A stretch of 22,507 nucleotides of DNA from Allomyces arbusculus (Eukaryota; Blastocladiomycota; Blastocladiomycetes; Blastocladiales; Blastocladiaceae): contig JADHYV010000149.1 in the NCBI GenBank assembly GCA_027604705.1, forward strand, positions 1 to 22,507, in the 5' to 3' direction. The position numbers and the translations under genes are program-made. Positions 9,901-19,858 of the stretch are shown piece by piece. The first letter of the stretch is position 1. The number at the start of each line of letters is the position of its first letter. Below the pieces are notes generated by a model. That model saw nothing but the letters and a program-made list of their open reading frames with translations, was not told where the DNA came from and searched no databases.

Positions 9901-12900
9901 CTACACTTGGCGAAACTGCTGGTGTTGCGCGTGCGCGCATCGGTCCCGTTCCCGGCGGATTCGGATGCGCGGCGGGTGTCGCGGTTCCGCACGTTTGTGG
10001 TGTTGCGGCATTGGTACGATTGATTGAAGAGAAGGAAGGGGAGAAGAAGAGGGCGATTGACAGAGGTCGGTGACTGACATCTGGTGAGCGTTGGCGTTCT
10101 AGGTTCCAAAACTACTACGAGTACGACTTTGCCGATAATAAGGCGCTGCGGCGGTACATGGGCAAAGCGCTCAAGGTGCGTACAGATCAGCCCGGTGTGA
10201 ATTGCTCGACCGACGGGATCACTGACGCCGCCGTCCCTCCGACACTAGACGATGACCCACATGCCGGCGCTCATGGCCACGGGCATGGACCGGCGGCAAA
10301 TCAAGGCCATCAAGCGGCTCTGGATCAGCTGTTCGGAAAAGTACAACCCCGTCAACGCTATGGGTTACGACGCCGAGTCGACGACCACGGGCGGCGCGCT
10401 CTCGTTCGCGACCACTGCCGCCAGCGACATTTCCCCACCGCCGTCCGTCATCAACGTCTCGCTCCCGCCCGTGCCCGCATTGCCCGCCGGCGAAATCAAC
10501 GCGCACCATGTCGCGACACACCATCTCGAGGGCGGTGCCGCCAAGCGGCAACAGATGCGGTCGAGTGTCTGGTCGAACACGACTGGCACGGCTACCTCAG
10601 TCGGGTCCGGCGAGTCCGACGGGCTCGCGCCGCCGCACACCCTGCCCGTGAGGCTCAATATGGCGCTCCTGCACCGATCCTCGTCGGTTGCGTCGTCGAC
10701 GGCGTCGTCGTCGGATGTCTATTCCGGCGGTGACCCGAATGTCACGAGCCCCGCCACACACTTGAACCCGGCCATGGCCGCAAGGCTGCACCGGTCCCTG
10801 TCAGCACGGACGGATTCGGCCGTCGGGACGTCCGCGTGCCCGTCGCCCGTCGCCGGCGTGCGCGTCTCGATCCAGTCCACGTCCGGGGACTCGGCGATGC
10901 CGCTGACCTTCGCGAGTATGTACCGCGCGAACGGCGTGGCGGGGGATGCCGCGTCGGTGATGGCAATCATGGGCGATTACGACCGCGTCAATGAGGAGGA
11001 CGAGGACGACGACGAGCCCACGACGTGGATGCATCGAATGGCTGCGACCGAGGCGCCCACGCCCGTGGTCGCCGCGGCCGCCGCGGCCGCGCTGGACGCG
11101 CAGTCGCCGCCGCTCGTCGCGACTCCGGCCGCGGTCCCGACGGCGGCGGGCGTCGACCGTGAGCCGCCGTCGCTGCGGCTTGCGGACGTGGCCAACGGCA
11201 CGATCCTGCGCGTGCGGTCCCCCGTTCCGCCACCGGGGCCGTCGTCGACGCTGACGAGCCCAATGACGAGTCCGCTCATGGACCGACCCGTCTCGCCACT
11301 CCCCGCGCGACTCGCGGCGCCGTCGCACCTGTCGCTCGACCGGTCGATGACGCAGTCGTCGAGCACATCGCATGGCGGCACGTTGGGCGGGATCGGTGCA
11401 GGTTCAGTGCACCAGGTGCCGTCGATCATGGGGGCGTCGTCCCTGCACGCGCACCACGCCCACCATCACCACAAGGACTCGTTCCGACACAAGATCAAGA
11501 ACGTCTTCAAGCCACGGACGGAAAGCGTGCGGTCCTACGAGACCGATTCGGTCGCGGATATTTCGGTTTCCGCGCCTACTCCCGGAGTCGCGTCTCCGCC
11601 CGCACACCGGCCGTCGGCGTCGTCGACGCCGCCCTTGCTCACGTCGCCGTTACCCGCGGCGTTGCGTGGGTTGGATGGGAAGAAGGGGGTGACCGACGCG
11701 ATGATGCAGGCGATGGCGTCTGAGGCGATGCACGATATGGCCAAGTCCTATACGCACGCCGCCGGGCCCGCGACCAACTTAAGCCGAGCGCTCGGGTTTC
11801 ATTCGGGCACGATGCCATGGATCTTGCGTGTCCGGTCGTCAGAGGTCGCGCAGCATCTGTCGATTGTCGAGCAGGTGCGCGTGCGCCGCGTCGATTGGAC
11901 GGAATTGCTTGAGATTGCCGTCGGGCGGCACCCGTTGGCAAGGAGCGGGTCCCGCGGGGTGCTGTTTGGCGCGACGATCGGAAGGCGGAACGCCGATGAG
12001 GAAGGCGACGAGGAGGAAGCGGAGCGGCATGGCAACGTGCGCGAAGTGATTGACCGCTTCAACACGACCTGCCAGTGGGTCACGTCGCAGATCCTGTCGG
12101 CCGAGGACGTGGCCGTCCGCGCGCGCGCGATTGAGAAATTTATCAAGATCGCGGCCAAGTGCGCGGCCTACTCGAATTACTCGACGCTCATGGCCATCAC
12201 GCTCGGCTTACAGTCGCCCTACGTCGATCGACTGAAACGCACCTGGGCGAAAGTGCATGCGGAGAAGCGTGCGACGCTGCAGCAGTTGGTCGATTTGACC
12301 TCGCCGTTCCGCAACTTCAAGGACCTCCGGGCCGCCATGGAGGATTGCGCGACGGGCGTGCCGTTTATTGGGATTTACTTGTCGGACCTGTTGTTCAACA
12401 ACGAGTTGCCGGACATCATTCCGGACCGCGCGTCGATGGCGTCGCGGTCCGCCAAGTCGGGCAACGAGTCGGACGAGACTGATGACGACGAAATGGAAAA
12501 CGAGGCATTGCGGAAACGGAGGGCGAGGGCCAAGGCGGTGCGGGCGGCAAGGGCGAGGGCGGAGCGGTACCGTCGGCTCGCGCACGAGATTGCCCAGTAC
12601 CACGACGCGCAGTTTGCGGCGCATCCGAGGGCTACGGGGAGTCCGTTGATTGACTTGGAGCAAGACTTGACGACGCTGGTCAACTGGCAGAGTACGTTTT
12701 TCCTCACCCACTGCATTCTTACTGACGTGATCTCATGTAACTGACTCGACCCCCCCCCCCCCCCCTCCCCCCCTTTGTGTCTCCAGAGTACAAAACCATG
12801 GCCAAGGTCGTCAAGCAATTCCGCGCGTTCCTCGAGGGCCCGACCTATGCGTCGACCGCGGCGTGGCCGATGCGCGAGTCCTTATTCTGGCGGCTGCTTG

Positions 12901-13064
12901 CTGTTGAGGACGAGGTCCTGCCCATGTCCGAGCTCGAGCGGCGGTCGTTCCTGTATGAGCCGTCGAACCGCCGTAGTGTCGGTGGGCCGCTCGTGGGCGG
13001 GCCCGCACCGTCCCCTGTACCGGGCACGACCACGTCGTTGCCGCGACCTCTACCGGCCGAGTAA
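6904..13064 (+). CDS. Large Ras-type guanine nucleotide exchange factor (CDC25 family)
   Basis: Exons 6904-10013, 10103-10175, 10249-12691 and 12787-13064 give 1967 residues with consistent phases. Residues 1-960 are low-complexity (Ala/Ser/Thr/Pro). A RasGEF N-terminal motif domain lies about 965-1075 and is split by introns 1 and 2 (FLSDFFIVYRMF, then RHWFQNYYEYDF). A disordered linker of about 500 residues follows. The CDC25-type catalytic domain lies about 1586-1890 and includes VREVIDRFNTTCQWV, ARAIEKFIKIAAKC, TLMAITLGLQSPYVDRL and the signature GVPFIGIYLSDLLFNNELPD. Such proteins load Ras-like GTPases with GTP at membranes. The target (Ras, Rap/Bud or another) cannot be told from sequence. 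No SH3 or PH domain was recognised. The TAA stop overlaps a GTAAGT donor sequence, so a longer spliced C-terminus is possible. Confidence 0.9.
12750..12773. repeat. C-homopolymer tract within intron 3 of the Ras-GEF gene
   Basis: Sixteen C bases (12750-12765), one T, then seven C bases lie just ahead of the intron acceptor TCTCCAG. The tract acts as an extreme polypyrimidine tract and forms a G-run on the opposite strand. Its exact length is prone to sequencing error. Confidence 0.9.
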
Positions 13065-13547
13065 GTGGGTGGAGAGGGTTTTGGATTGGTTTGTCGTGTC
13101 GTTTTTTTTTGGCTGTGCTTGTTTCGTTGTTTGCTGTTTTAGTTTTTGCTGTCATGCCGATTTTGATCCCCCATCGCGCACTCCTCTTTGCGCGCACGCT
13201 CACTTGCTGGCGCTGCTTTTTTGCTGGCTCCAGTGCTGGTAATCTTTTGGCCTGACTGGGTATTTATTTTTGGTTGCAGTGCCGTCTGTCGTTGCTTCCC
13301 CGTTGCTTGTTGTCATGGCGTGGTGGGCCCGGCCCGGCTTGTTGTTCCCACTTGCCGTTCGGGCCTGATTGAGGATGGACGGGAAACGAAGTAAAAGGAA
13401 GAGGAAATCGTTGATAAAAACGAGAAGTACATAAAGAGAGTCATGAAGGAGGATATCTATTTTTGCAAACATTCAACGCAGACCAACAGCCAAAAATCCA
13501 ACAACACTGATGGACGGACGGTTTTTTTCTCACCCGAGTCGCGACGC
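13065..13547. other. Convergent 3' region between the Ras-GEF and methionine sulfoxide reductase genes
   Basis: Both flanking genes end here, so it should hold two 3' untranslated regions. The DNA is T-rich on the + strand (a long T run near 13100 and several GTTTT motifs), then A-rich near 13390-13440, where GATAAAAACG and ACATAAAG could serve in 3'-end formation. A possible intron from the GTAAGT at 13061 to a TTGCAG ending near 13279 would extend the Ras-GEF C-terminus by a short Cys-rich tail; I consider that unlikely. Confidence 0.4.
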
Positions 13548-14219
13548 TCACGCCAGAACCGGCGTCCAGTCGCACGCGTCCAGGACCAAGCGCGCGATCT
13601 TCTCGAGCCCACGCGCGTCGTCGTGGTCGAACCCGTGGCGCGCCTCACAGTCGAGATCAAACACGCCAATCACTTGGCCCGACGTGGGCAGGACGAGTGG
13701 GACGACCACCTCGGAATTGGTCAGCGCGTCGCACGCGATATGGCCTGGGAAATCGTGCACGTCCTCGACAACGACCGACTCGGCGCGCGCCGCGGCGGCG
13801 CCGCAGACGCCCTTGCCCGGCGGGATTTTGGTACAAGCAATCTTTGGAAATACACCTGTTGTCAGAATTCGCTCTCCACTGCTCACCGCGATGGGGAAAT
13901 TTCGAGCACATACCTTGCCCTGGAACGGCCCCAGCGTCAACGGCACCCCTGCAACCCCCTTCTTCGCGGGCGGTGCGGCCTTATCCTTGACGTAGAAGCC
14001 GACCCAGTTGACGGTGCCCGTCTTGGCGACAGTTTCATGGCCGCGCACGGCGAGGTCGCGGTCGCGCAGAGCGTGGTAGACGAGAGCCGAGACGTTGGCC
14101 GTGTTGGTGACCCAGTTGCGCTCGCCCTCGATCAATGCCGCGGCCTGCTGCGCAAGGTCGGCGTAGAATTGGGACTTGGGCGCGGTCGGCGCGGCGGTCG
14201 TGGTGGGAAGGGCGCGCAT
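13548..14219 (-). CDS. Free methionine-R-sulfoxide reductase (GAF-domain fRMsr)
   Basis: The coding sequence joins 14219-13914 and 13841-13548, giving 199 residues. The single GAF domain matches the YebR/YKL069W family, which reduces free (not protein-bound) methionine-R-sulfoxide to methionine in the cytosol. The three family cysteines are Cys105 (IACTKIPPGKG), Cys115 (GVCG) and Cys139 (PGHIACD). Their spacing of 10 and 24 residues equals that of the E. coli enzyme as I recall it. GPFQGK and TNSEVVVPL are also typical. The 72-bp intron (donor GTATGT, acceptor AAG) has no in-frame stop, so unspliced message would encode 223 residues with a 24-residue insert just before the active site. The gene is divergent from acireductone dioxygenase, which fits a shared methionine theme. 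Confidence 0.93.
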   Translation of the reverse strand: MRALPTTTAAPTAPKSQFYADLAQQAAALIEGERNWVTNTANVSALVYHALRDRDLAVRGHETVAKTGTVNWVGFYVKDKAAPPAKKGVAGVPLTLGPFQGKVCARNFPIAVSSGERILTTGVFPKIACTKIPPGKGVCGAAAARAESVVVEDVHDFPGHIACDALTNSEVVVPLVLPTSGQVIGVFDLDCEARHGFDHDDARGLEKIARLVLDACDWTPVLA

Positions 14220-14808
14220 GGTGGTGGAGAAAGTAGCGGATGCTGCTGTCGTTCAGGTCGAGCGAGGGCCAAGAGCGAGAGGAGAGTGGGTGGAGAACGG
14301 GTTGTGGGGGCGGGGTCGAATTTGTAGTCGGTGCCGGCCCTCCCGGCCTCGACAACCGTAGCGGCGCCAGCAGGCTCCGCGGATCATGTCAGCGGCGGCG
14401 GCGCGGGTGAGAGAACATGTTGCAGCAAGTTCTGGGGCCCATTTGTGGGTCAACGGCCGGCAGGAACGGTTGGGACCAGTTGACAGCGACGACGCTTGAT
14501 GGTGCAAGATCCGGGGACGATGGCGCCATTTGCGTTGCGCCGGTCCATGGCGCGACTGCGTGTCATCGGCGGCCGCCTGTCAGCCGGACCAGGCAGTTTT
14601 CCCGATGCCATGGCAGGCGTCCCTGCGCCACGCGGCCTGCATCCACGTCACTCGGTGGCGAGCCTTTGGCTTCCGACCACGCCACTTCGTCGCTGCGCCC
14701 AACGGCCAGCGCGTGCAGCCCCATCTCTCGTTTCGATCGACCACGCCTTCGCGCTTCCCTCTCCGCTCTCTCCTCGCTCTCGGCACGCCAGCAGCAGCAG
14801 CCGCCACC
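14220..14808. promoter_or_regulatory. Divergent intergenic region between fRMsr and acireductone dioxygenase
   Basis: These 589 bp separate two genes reading away from each other, so they contain both promoters. A C/T-rich tract about 14725-14780 and CAG repeats at 14790-14800 precede the acireductone dioxygenase start. No CACGTG (Cbf1-type) site was seen. A CCACGTCA sequence (about 14643-14650) is the nearest E-box/CRE-like match. The open frame continues upstream of the dioxygenase start to an ATG at 14530, but that part lacks family similarity. Confidence 0.5.
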
Positions 14809-15443
14809 ATGGTCCGCATCTACTACTACGACAACGACACGACCACCGACCCGCGCGCGCCGCACGTCCTCGCCGGCCACGCCGACCTGACCGAGCGCGA
14901 CCTCGCCACAACCGGCGTGCTCTACTGGCGCGTGCCCATTGCCGCCGACGGCCGCGCGCACTTGACCGAAATCGACCGCATCTCGGCCGAGCGCGGGTAC
15001 AAGAACCGCGACCAGATTTGCGTGGCCCCCGGCCGCCTGCCCGAGTACGAGACCAAGATCAAGTCCTTCTTTGACGAGCACCTGCACGAGGACGAGGAGA
15101 TTCGGTATATCCTGGGCGGGTCTGGGTTCTTTGACGTGCGCGACAGCCAGGACCGGTGGGTTCGCGTGGCCGTTGAGGCCGGGGATCTGTTGGTGCTGCC
15201 GGCGGGGATTTACCACCGGTTCACGACCGACGAGAAGAATTATATCGAGGCGATGCGGCTGTTCAAGGATGTACGTTATTGCGTGTGGATTTTTTATTGT
15301 CTGGTGATGGGGACTCGCTGCTCACAAGTCGACATCAACTTCAGGAGCCCAAGTGGACCCCGCTCTCGCGCTCGATTCCCGCCACCGACAAGGTGCCGTC
15401 GCGCGCCGAGTACCTCGCTGCGATTGCCCCCGCGAGCCACTAA
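14809..15443 (+). CDS. ADI1: Acireductone dioxygenase (methionine salvage)
   Basis: Exons 14809-15270 and 15345-15443 give 186 residues (yeast about 179). The 74-bp intron has a GTACGT donor and CAG acceptor. This cupin enzyme oxidises acireductone to the 2-oxo acid precursor of methionine, the penultimate step in recycling methylthioadenosine. The metal ligands are visible as HLHEDEEIRY (His91, His93, Glu97) and His136 in LPAGIYHRF. The second exon supplies the family C-terminus EPKWTPLSR. The start lies in an ideal GCCGCCACCATGG context, and the protein begins MVRIYYYDND as in homologues. Iron-bound enzymes of this family feed methionine salvage, while nickel-bound forms give an off-pathway product; sequence does not tell which metal is used. 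The symbol follows the yeast gene name. Confidence 0.95.
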
Positions 15444-15545
15444 GTGGTGGTCGTGCGCTTTGCTCAACACGCTGTCTGTTGATTTGTGATCCATTCTTGT
15501 CCATGAAGAGATAGCGAGTGGACACGAACACGAACGTTGTGGCCT

Positions 15546-16149
15546 TCACACCCGGCCCGGCTCGACTCGCAACGAGATAAATCGTACGATGGCAGCGATG
15601 TGCACCTTCTCCACCCACAAAGATCCCCTTTTGCGCAAGTAAGCAAGATCTGTTAACTCCGCCGCCAGCACCTCCTTGTCCGACAAATCGTCGGCTGCCA
15701 CCACCTTCTCGCCAACGCCCCCATTCAAATCCTCCTCGAAAAGCTCGGGCGCAACGGAGCGCATACACGCCCTCACGAACGTTCTCACCTGTCCGTGCTT
15801 GAGCAAGAACCCATCATGTCCCTCTGGCGTATCAATCAAGCAGAACTCTCCATTTGGCAGGCCCGCTGCCAACTCCTCGTGCTCGCCGACCGGAAACTTC
15901 CCCATCCAACGCGACCGCCAGCACGAGCGTCGGCTGTGTGATCTTCTTCAGTGCGTGCGCACACGCCACGTCCGGATTCACCACGTCCCAGTGCAGTCTT
16001 GCGAAATCCTGCATGCCGATCTGGCGCGTTGTCGCAGAATAACGATTAGAGTCAAACCATTGCACAAACTTGTCTCCGTTCGGCCGTGCGTGCGGGTCGC
16101 CGCGTCAGACTGGCCAGGGACGGTGCATCATGATGGTCGCGGCCGTCAT
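15546..16149 (-). pseudogene. Homoserine O-acetyltransferase pseudogene (internally deleted, frameshifted)
   Basis: The start codon (16149-16147) opens a short MTAATIMM-like N-terminus, as in the intact paralogue at 16687-18120, but the frame soon stops. Similarity resumes near 16070 with GDKFVQWFD and continues to the C-terminus (KKITQPTLVLAV, then VGEHEELAAGLPNGE, TPEGHDGFLL, VVAADDLSDKEVLAAE). These match residues 312-454 of the paralogue at 19859-21223. About 300 residues, including the nucleophilic serine region, are missing. A one-base insertion near 15897-15900 shifts the frame, and the normal stop is lost, so reading runs on to 15546. The 5' flank also resembles that of the 19859-21223 gene, so this was a complete gene copy that decayed in place. 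Confidence 0.9.
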
Positions 16150-16686
16150 GGGAATGACAGGACTCGTCGAGGTCGACAGAGCGTGGCTCCGGGTGGAGAA
16201 TACAGTCTACAGCCTACCGAGCTCTGTGAAGGTGACAAAAAATGGTGTTTGCTCAAGGGGCGGGCAATTGCAGCATATTGTGCGGCCCAGACCAGCTTGA
16301 TACCGGATTGATACTTAGATGATCACGCGCACTATGAACCCTCTCGTCGTTTGGGCCATGAAGTCGTGGTTGTCCGCAGGGTTGCACTGATCATCGTGCT
16401 ATCGGTGCACGCGGCGAATGTGCCTTGGCGTTACGGTCCGGCAGGTGTGGTCCCTCAAGTCGAGCTGGCTGTCCGGTTGCTCGGTCTGATTCCTGCCCAC
16501 TCCGTCCTTTCCAACGACGTGCGAGAACAAAATTCCACAAAAGCCCAGTTGTTATTGGTATTCTCACAAAAATCGCCAATGGGGGAAACGAGTTATTTAC
16601 AGGGGGGGGGGGGGGGGGAGAGAGAGAGAGAGAGGAACGAAAGCAAACCATGCGCACACGCCAAACCGCAACCAAGCACGGCCACA
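16150..16686. other. Upstream flank of the pseudogene and 3' flank of the next acetyltransferase
   Basis: Bases 16150-16300 align with the promoter of the intact gene ending at 21223: an almost identical CCGAGCTCTGTGAAGG block and a shared ATAT patch about 125 bases before the start. The rest is the 3' region of the following - strand gene and includes the poly-G/GA tract. Open frames on both strands are short and look accidental. Confidence 0.5.
16602..16634. repeat. Poly-G run followed by GA dinucleotide repeat
   Basis: Seventeen G bases (16602-16618) followed by about eight AG units. It lies about 55 bp beyond the stop codon of the acetyltransferase at 16687-18120, so a transcript read past the stop would carry CT repeats followed by a C run. 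Confidence 0.9.
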
Positions 16687-18120
16687 CTACCATGCGGTCA
16701 AATCCACTTCGCCAAATGTACTCGACTCTGTCGGTGCCGCGACCTCGCTCTCACTCGCGCCATCGAGATCGTCGGCAAAGTACTCTGGCGCGACGCGGCG
16801 CATAAACTCGTCGACCGCGTGGCCGACCTGGTCAAACTCTAGCAAGAACCCGTCATGGCCGTCCGGCGACGCAATCACACCGAGTTCCCCATTCGGCAAC
16901 GCCGCGACCAACTCCTCGTGCTCGGCGACCGTGAACAGCCCATCCGACGCGACCGCGAGCACGAGCGTCGGCTGCGTCAACCGCTGCAGGGCCGCCGTAT
17001 ACGCCTCGTCCGGGTCCACGTCCTCGTCGTAGGGCCGCGCGAGATCGTGCGTGTCGAGCTTGCGCGTAATGGCCACATAGCAATTCGCATCGAACCGGTG
17101 CACAAACTTGTCGCCTTGGTACCGCAAATACGACTGCGCCGAGAACACGCCGGGCGTCACCTTGTTCCCGGTCGTCGCGTGCGCGAAATGGCCGAGCCCG
17201 TCGTTATGCGGCACGCCCATGACTGACAAATCGCCCTGTGTGCGGTCGGCGCCCTTGGTAAACCGCCGCGCAAACCGCGCCTGGAACGAGTCGCGCGTGC
17301 GGTACGTCAGCATCGCCTGGATCCGCGCCGCCGCGAGGCCCGCACGCGGCGGGTTGTCTTGCGAGTACTCGCCGGCATTATACGCCGGGTCGGCGAAAAT
17401 CGCTTGCCGCTGCGCCTCGCCCCAGGCGATACACCACGCCGAGTGCCGCGCTGCCGTGGCCATTGGCACCAAGTGGCGCACGTACTCGGGCCCAAACTGC
17501 GCGCCCCACTCGAGCACTTGCATCCCGCCCATCGACCCGCCAATCGCAAACGCGACGGACGCGACGCCCAGTTGGTCGAGGACCAGCCGGTGCAGTCGCA
17601 CGTCGTCGCGCACCGACACACGCGGGAAGTGCGCGCCGTAGAGTCGACCGGTCGCCGAGTTGATGGTCACGGGCGAGGCCGACCCGTAGGGGGACCCGAG
17701 CACGTTGCAGCACACGATAAACCACCGGCGCGGGTCGAAGACGCGGCGCGCCCCGAGGAGCGGACCCCACCAGTCGGCTACATCTGCGGAGCCGGAGAGC
17801 GCGTGGCAGACGACGATCGCATTGTCCTTGGCGGCGTTGAGCGTGCCCCACGTCTTGTACGCGACGGGGACCTGCGTGAGCGTCTCGCCGCACTCGAGTG
17901 TGAACGACGGGATAATCGTGATGTTTTGGTCGCGCACGAGGTGGATGTACGGGTTGAGTGCGTTCGGGTCTGCGCCGGCGTCGATGTCGCCAGCGGTGCG
18001 GGCAGCGGCTGGCTCGGGCTCGGGCTCGGCGGGCGCGGTCGTGGTGGTTGTCGTCGGCTTGGTGACCGTGAAGGTCGAGGGCGCGGCGTCGGATTCGAGC
18101 ATGATGGCGGCGGCCGTCAT
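16687..18120 (-). CDS. MET2: Homoserine O-acetyltransferase, paralogue A
   Basis: A single exon of 477 residues, close to the length of yeast Met2. It is an alpha/beta hydrolase of the MetX family, which transfers acetyl from acetyl-CoA to homoserine ahead of sulfur incorporation into methionine. The catalytic triad is visible: Ser196 in GGSMGG, Asp393 in VASDGLF and His422 in PDGHDGF. Other marks are YKTWGTLN, CHALSGSADV and NVLGSPYGSASP. Residues 1-50 are a Thr/Pro/Ala-rich leader that does not look like a clear targeting peptide. The gene reads in the same direction as the pseudogene and paralogue B, consistent with tandem duplication. Some fungal MetX relatives acylate serine instead (the CysA type), so substrate choice is inferred. 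Confidence 0.93.
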   Translation of the reverse strand: MTAAAIMLESDAAPSTFTVTKPTTTTTTAPAEPEPEPAAARTAGDIDAGADPNALNPYIHLVRDQNITIIPSFTLECGETLTQVPVAYKTWGTLNAAKDNAIVVCHALSGSADVADWWGPLLGARRVFDPRRWFIVCCNVLGSPYGSASPVTINSATGRLYGAHFPRVSVRDDVRLHRLVLDQLGVASVAFAIGGSMGGMQVLEWGAQFGPEYVRHLVPMATAARHSAWCIAWGEAQRQAIFADPAYNAGEYSQDNPPRAGLAAARIQAMLTYRTRDSFQARFARRFTKGADRTQGDLSVMGVPHNDGLGHFAHATTGNKVTPGVFSAQSYLRYQGDKFVHRFDANCYVAITRKLDTHDLARPYDEDVDPDEAYTAALQRLTQPTLVLAVASDGLFTVAEHEELVAALPNGELGVIASPDGHDGFLLEFDQVGHAVDEFMRRVAPEYFADDLDGASESEVAAPTESSTFGEVDLTAW

Positions 18121-19858
18121 GGCTGGCGTTCAAGTACTGGTAATAAACGGTGCGGGCGAGAACAGACACTTGCTTGGCGAGCGGGGACGTCGGTCGGCCG
18201 TCGTCGTTGTGGTTGCCCTCAGCGCACGCGCGGGTCCCTCGCTGGTATTTATCCAGGCCAGCAGCCTCGGCTGGCGCGTCGCGAACTGGCACCAGTCATC
18301 CATGATGTCGGGCGTGGATCACGTCGGTGTTGGTGGAGGTGAGCGCACGGCCTTGGGCCGGAACGCTGGGGTCAGGTCCCAGCGGCACGGAAACGTGCTG
18401 ACGGAGACATTTGTTCGAGGCTGATCGGCATGGCCCAAGGTCTTTTCACGGCGGAGCTGGTCAGGCTGGCCTGGATGGCGCCATGGAGTGGAAGTCTTGC
18501 GCCATGGACGTTGGTCGAGGTCGAGCACGCCATCGTCGCTGGTGTGCGTCGCAGCGTCGCAGCGTCGCGGCGTCGTCCGCGATGGTGAGGCGTGTCGCGA
18601 CCTTGTTGTGGGGGCGTGTGACGGGCAGAGTGAAAATGACGAAAACAACGCGCGAAAAGCAACCGACAAATGACGTGGACGGGTGTGTCCACGCGTGTTT
18701 GACTCAGTCTTTGTCTGCTTGCACCTGCCGACAAGCTGTCGCCTGCTGCGGCCCGCTTGCTCAACGCAGTCGACGTTAGCGAGCACGTCGGCGATCGACA
18801 CCACCCCAGCGCACCGATCGAGCGTGCGCCGCGCGCCTTCGTCACCCGTCACGGCCGCGACCAGCTTGTGCGCCCCATGGTCGACAGTCGCCGCGCATGG
18901 TCAGCGGGCGGCGGTGCTTGGCGGCTGCAAGTTTAACGACGGGGGATGGTTGCGCGGCCGTATCCATGCCTGCGCGACCACATCGGTCCTGGAATGATGC
19001 CGGCAATGATGGCGGCGAGGTGGGTGGCGCTGAGCAGGCGCACCTTCAGATGAACGTGCGTGTCAGTCGCCTTGTGGCTGATCAAAGGAGCTGATGTCCA
19101 TTTGTAAGTCATGGTTCCACAGCATGCGCATCGCCTCCATCACTGGCGACGCGCTAGGACCGTGCCCTCCGCGCCTCCTTGACAAGAAGCAGCGCCTGCA
19201 GGTCCCACATCGCCAAGCACCAACATAACGTCAATGGACGCGTCAGCCTGCGTCAGGGTACCCACTACTTCAGCGACTGGCACCAGTCCCCTCATCGACG
19301 GCGTCCGCTTCGTATACGGCAGCGAGCGCGACAAGTGGCGGGACCGCGACCGTCAACGTGCCGCCCGTGACAAGAACCACACCGCCACGATGCGCAGCAA
19401 TCCGGTCGACGAGAGAGTACACGGGCAACGCCGCAGAGAGGTGCGCGACGGGCACAAACAGGCATGGACTCACCACATGCAAGTGGCGTGCCGCGCCGCG
19501 AGCTCGGGCACCTGGCGGCTGCAAACGGTCCCCACATTCCACCAGCAGCGGGATCAGCGTGACCCGCACGCACGTGTGCCTTGCTAGGATTCGAGCAGCT
19601 CGTGCCAACGTACGCGAGCGGAGTGTATGGCGTGACAACAGTAATGGCTCAAGTATCATCGCCACCGCTGGCGAGTGCGATGGCCGCGGCGGGCGCGTGT
19701 GCGCGCGCGAGGCACGAGCTGGAGAATACGAGATGAAGAGGAATGGCGCTGTATTTTTCAACAAGAATCTGTTTGTGCTTTGCAATGGGGTGTTTGTTGC
19801 TGTATTGAGCAGACAGGTCAGTTGCAATTACCGTCCGCTGTCGTCGATCGTCCAGAAT
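18121..19858. other. 1.7-kb region between the two acetyltransferase genes
   Basis: The first part is the promoter of paralogue A: on the - strand a GATAAATA TATA-like box (18246-18253) lies about 126 bases before the start. The rest holds no intact gene. On the - strand several short frames (about 19660 down to 18690) have protein-like stretches such as VDVMLVLGDVG-like and MRMLWNHDLQMDI sequences interrupted by stops and frame changes, possibly an old gene relic. ACTGGCACCAGTC, a near-palindrome, occurs twice (about 18289 and 19275). No tRNA or mobile-element gene was recognised. Confidence 0.4.

Noticed and set aside
14530-14808. N-terminal extension of acireductone dioxygenase from an upstream ATG
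   Set aside because: The added 93 residues are Arg-rich with no family similarity, whereas the ATG at 14809 has an ideal context and matches the conserved protein start.
17359-18342. Long + strand frames antisense to the acetyltransferases and to the sulfoxide reductase
   Set aside because: They mirror the coding strands, where catalytic motifs prove the real gene.
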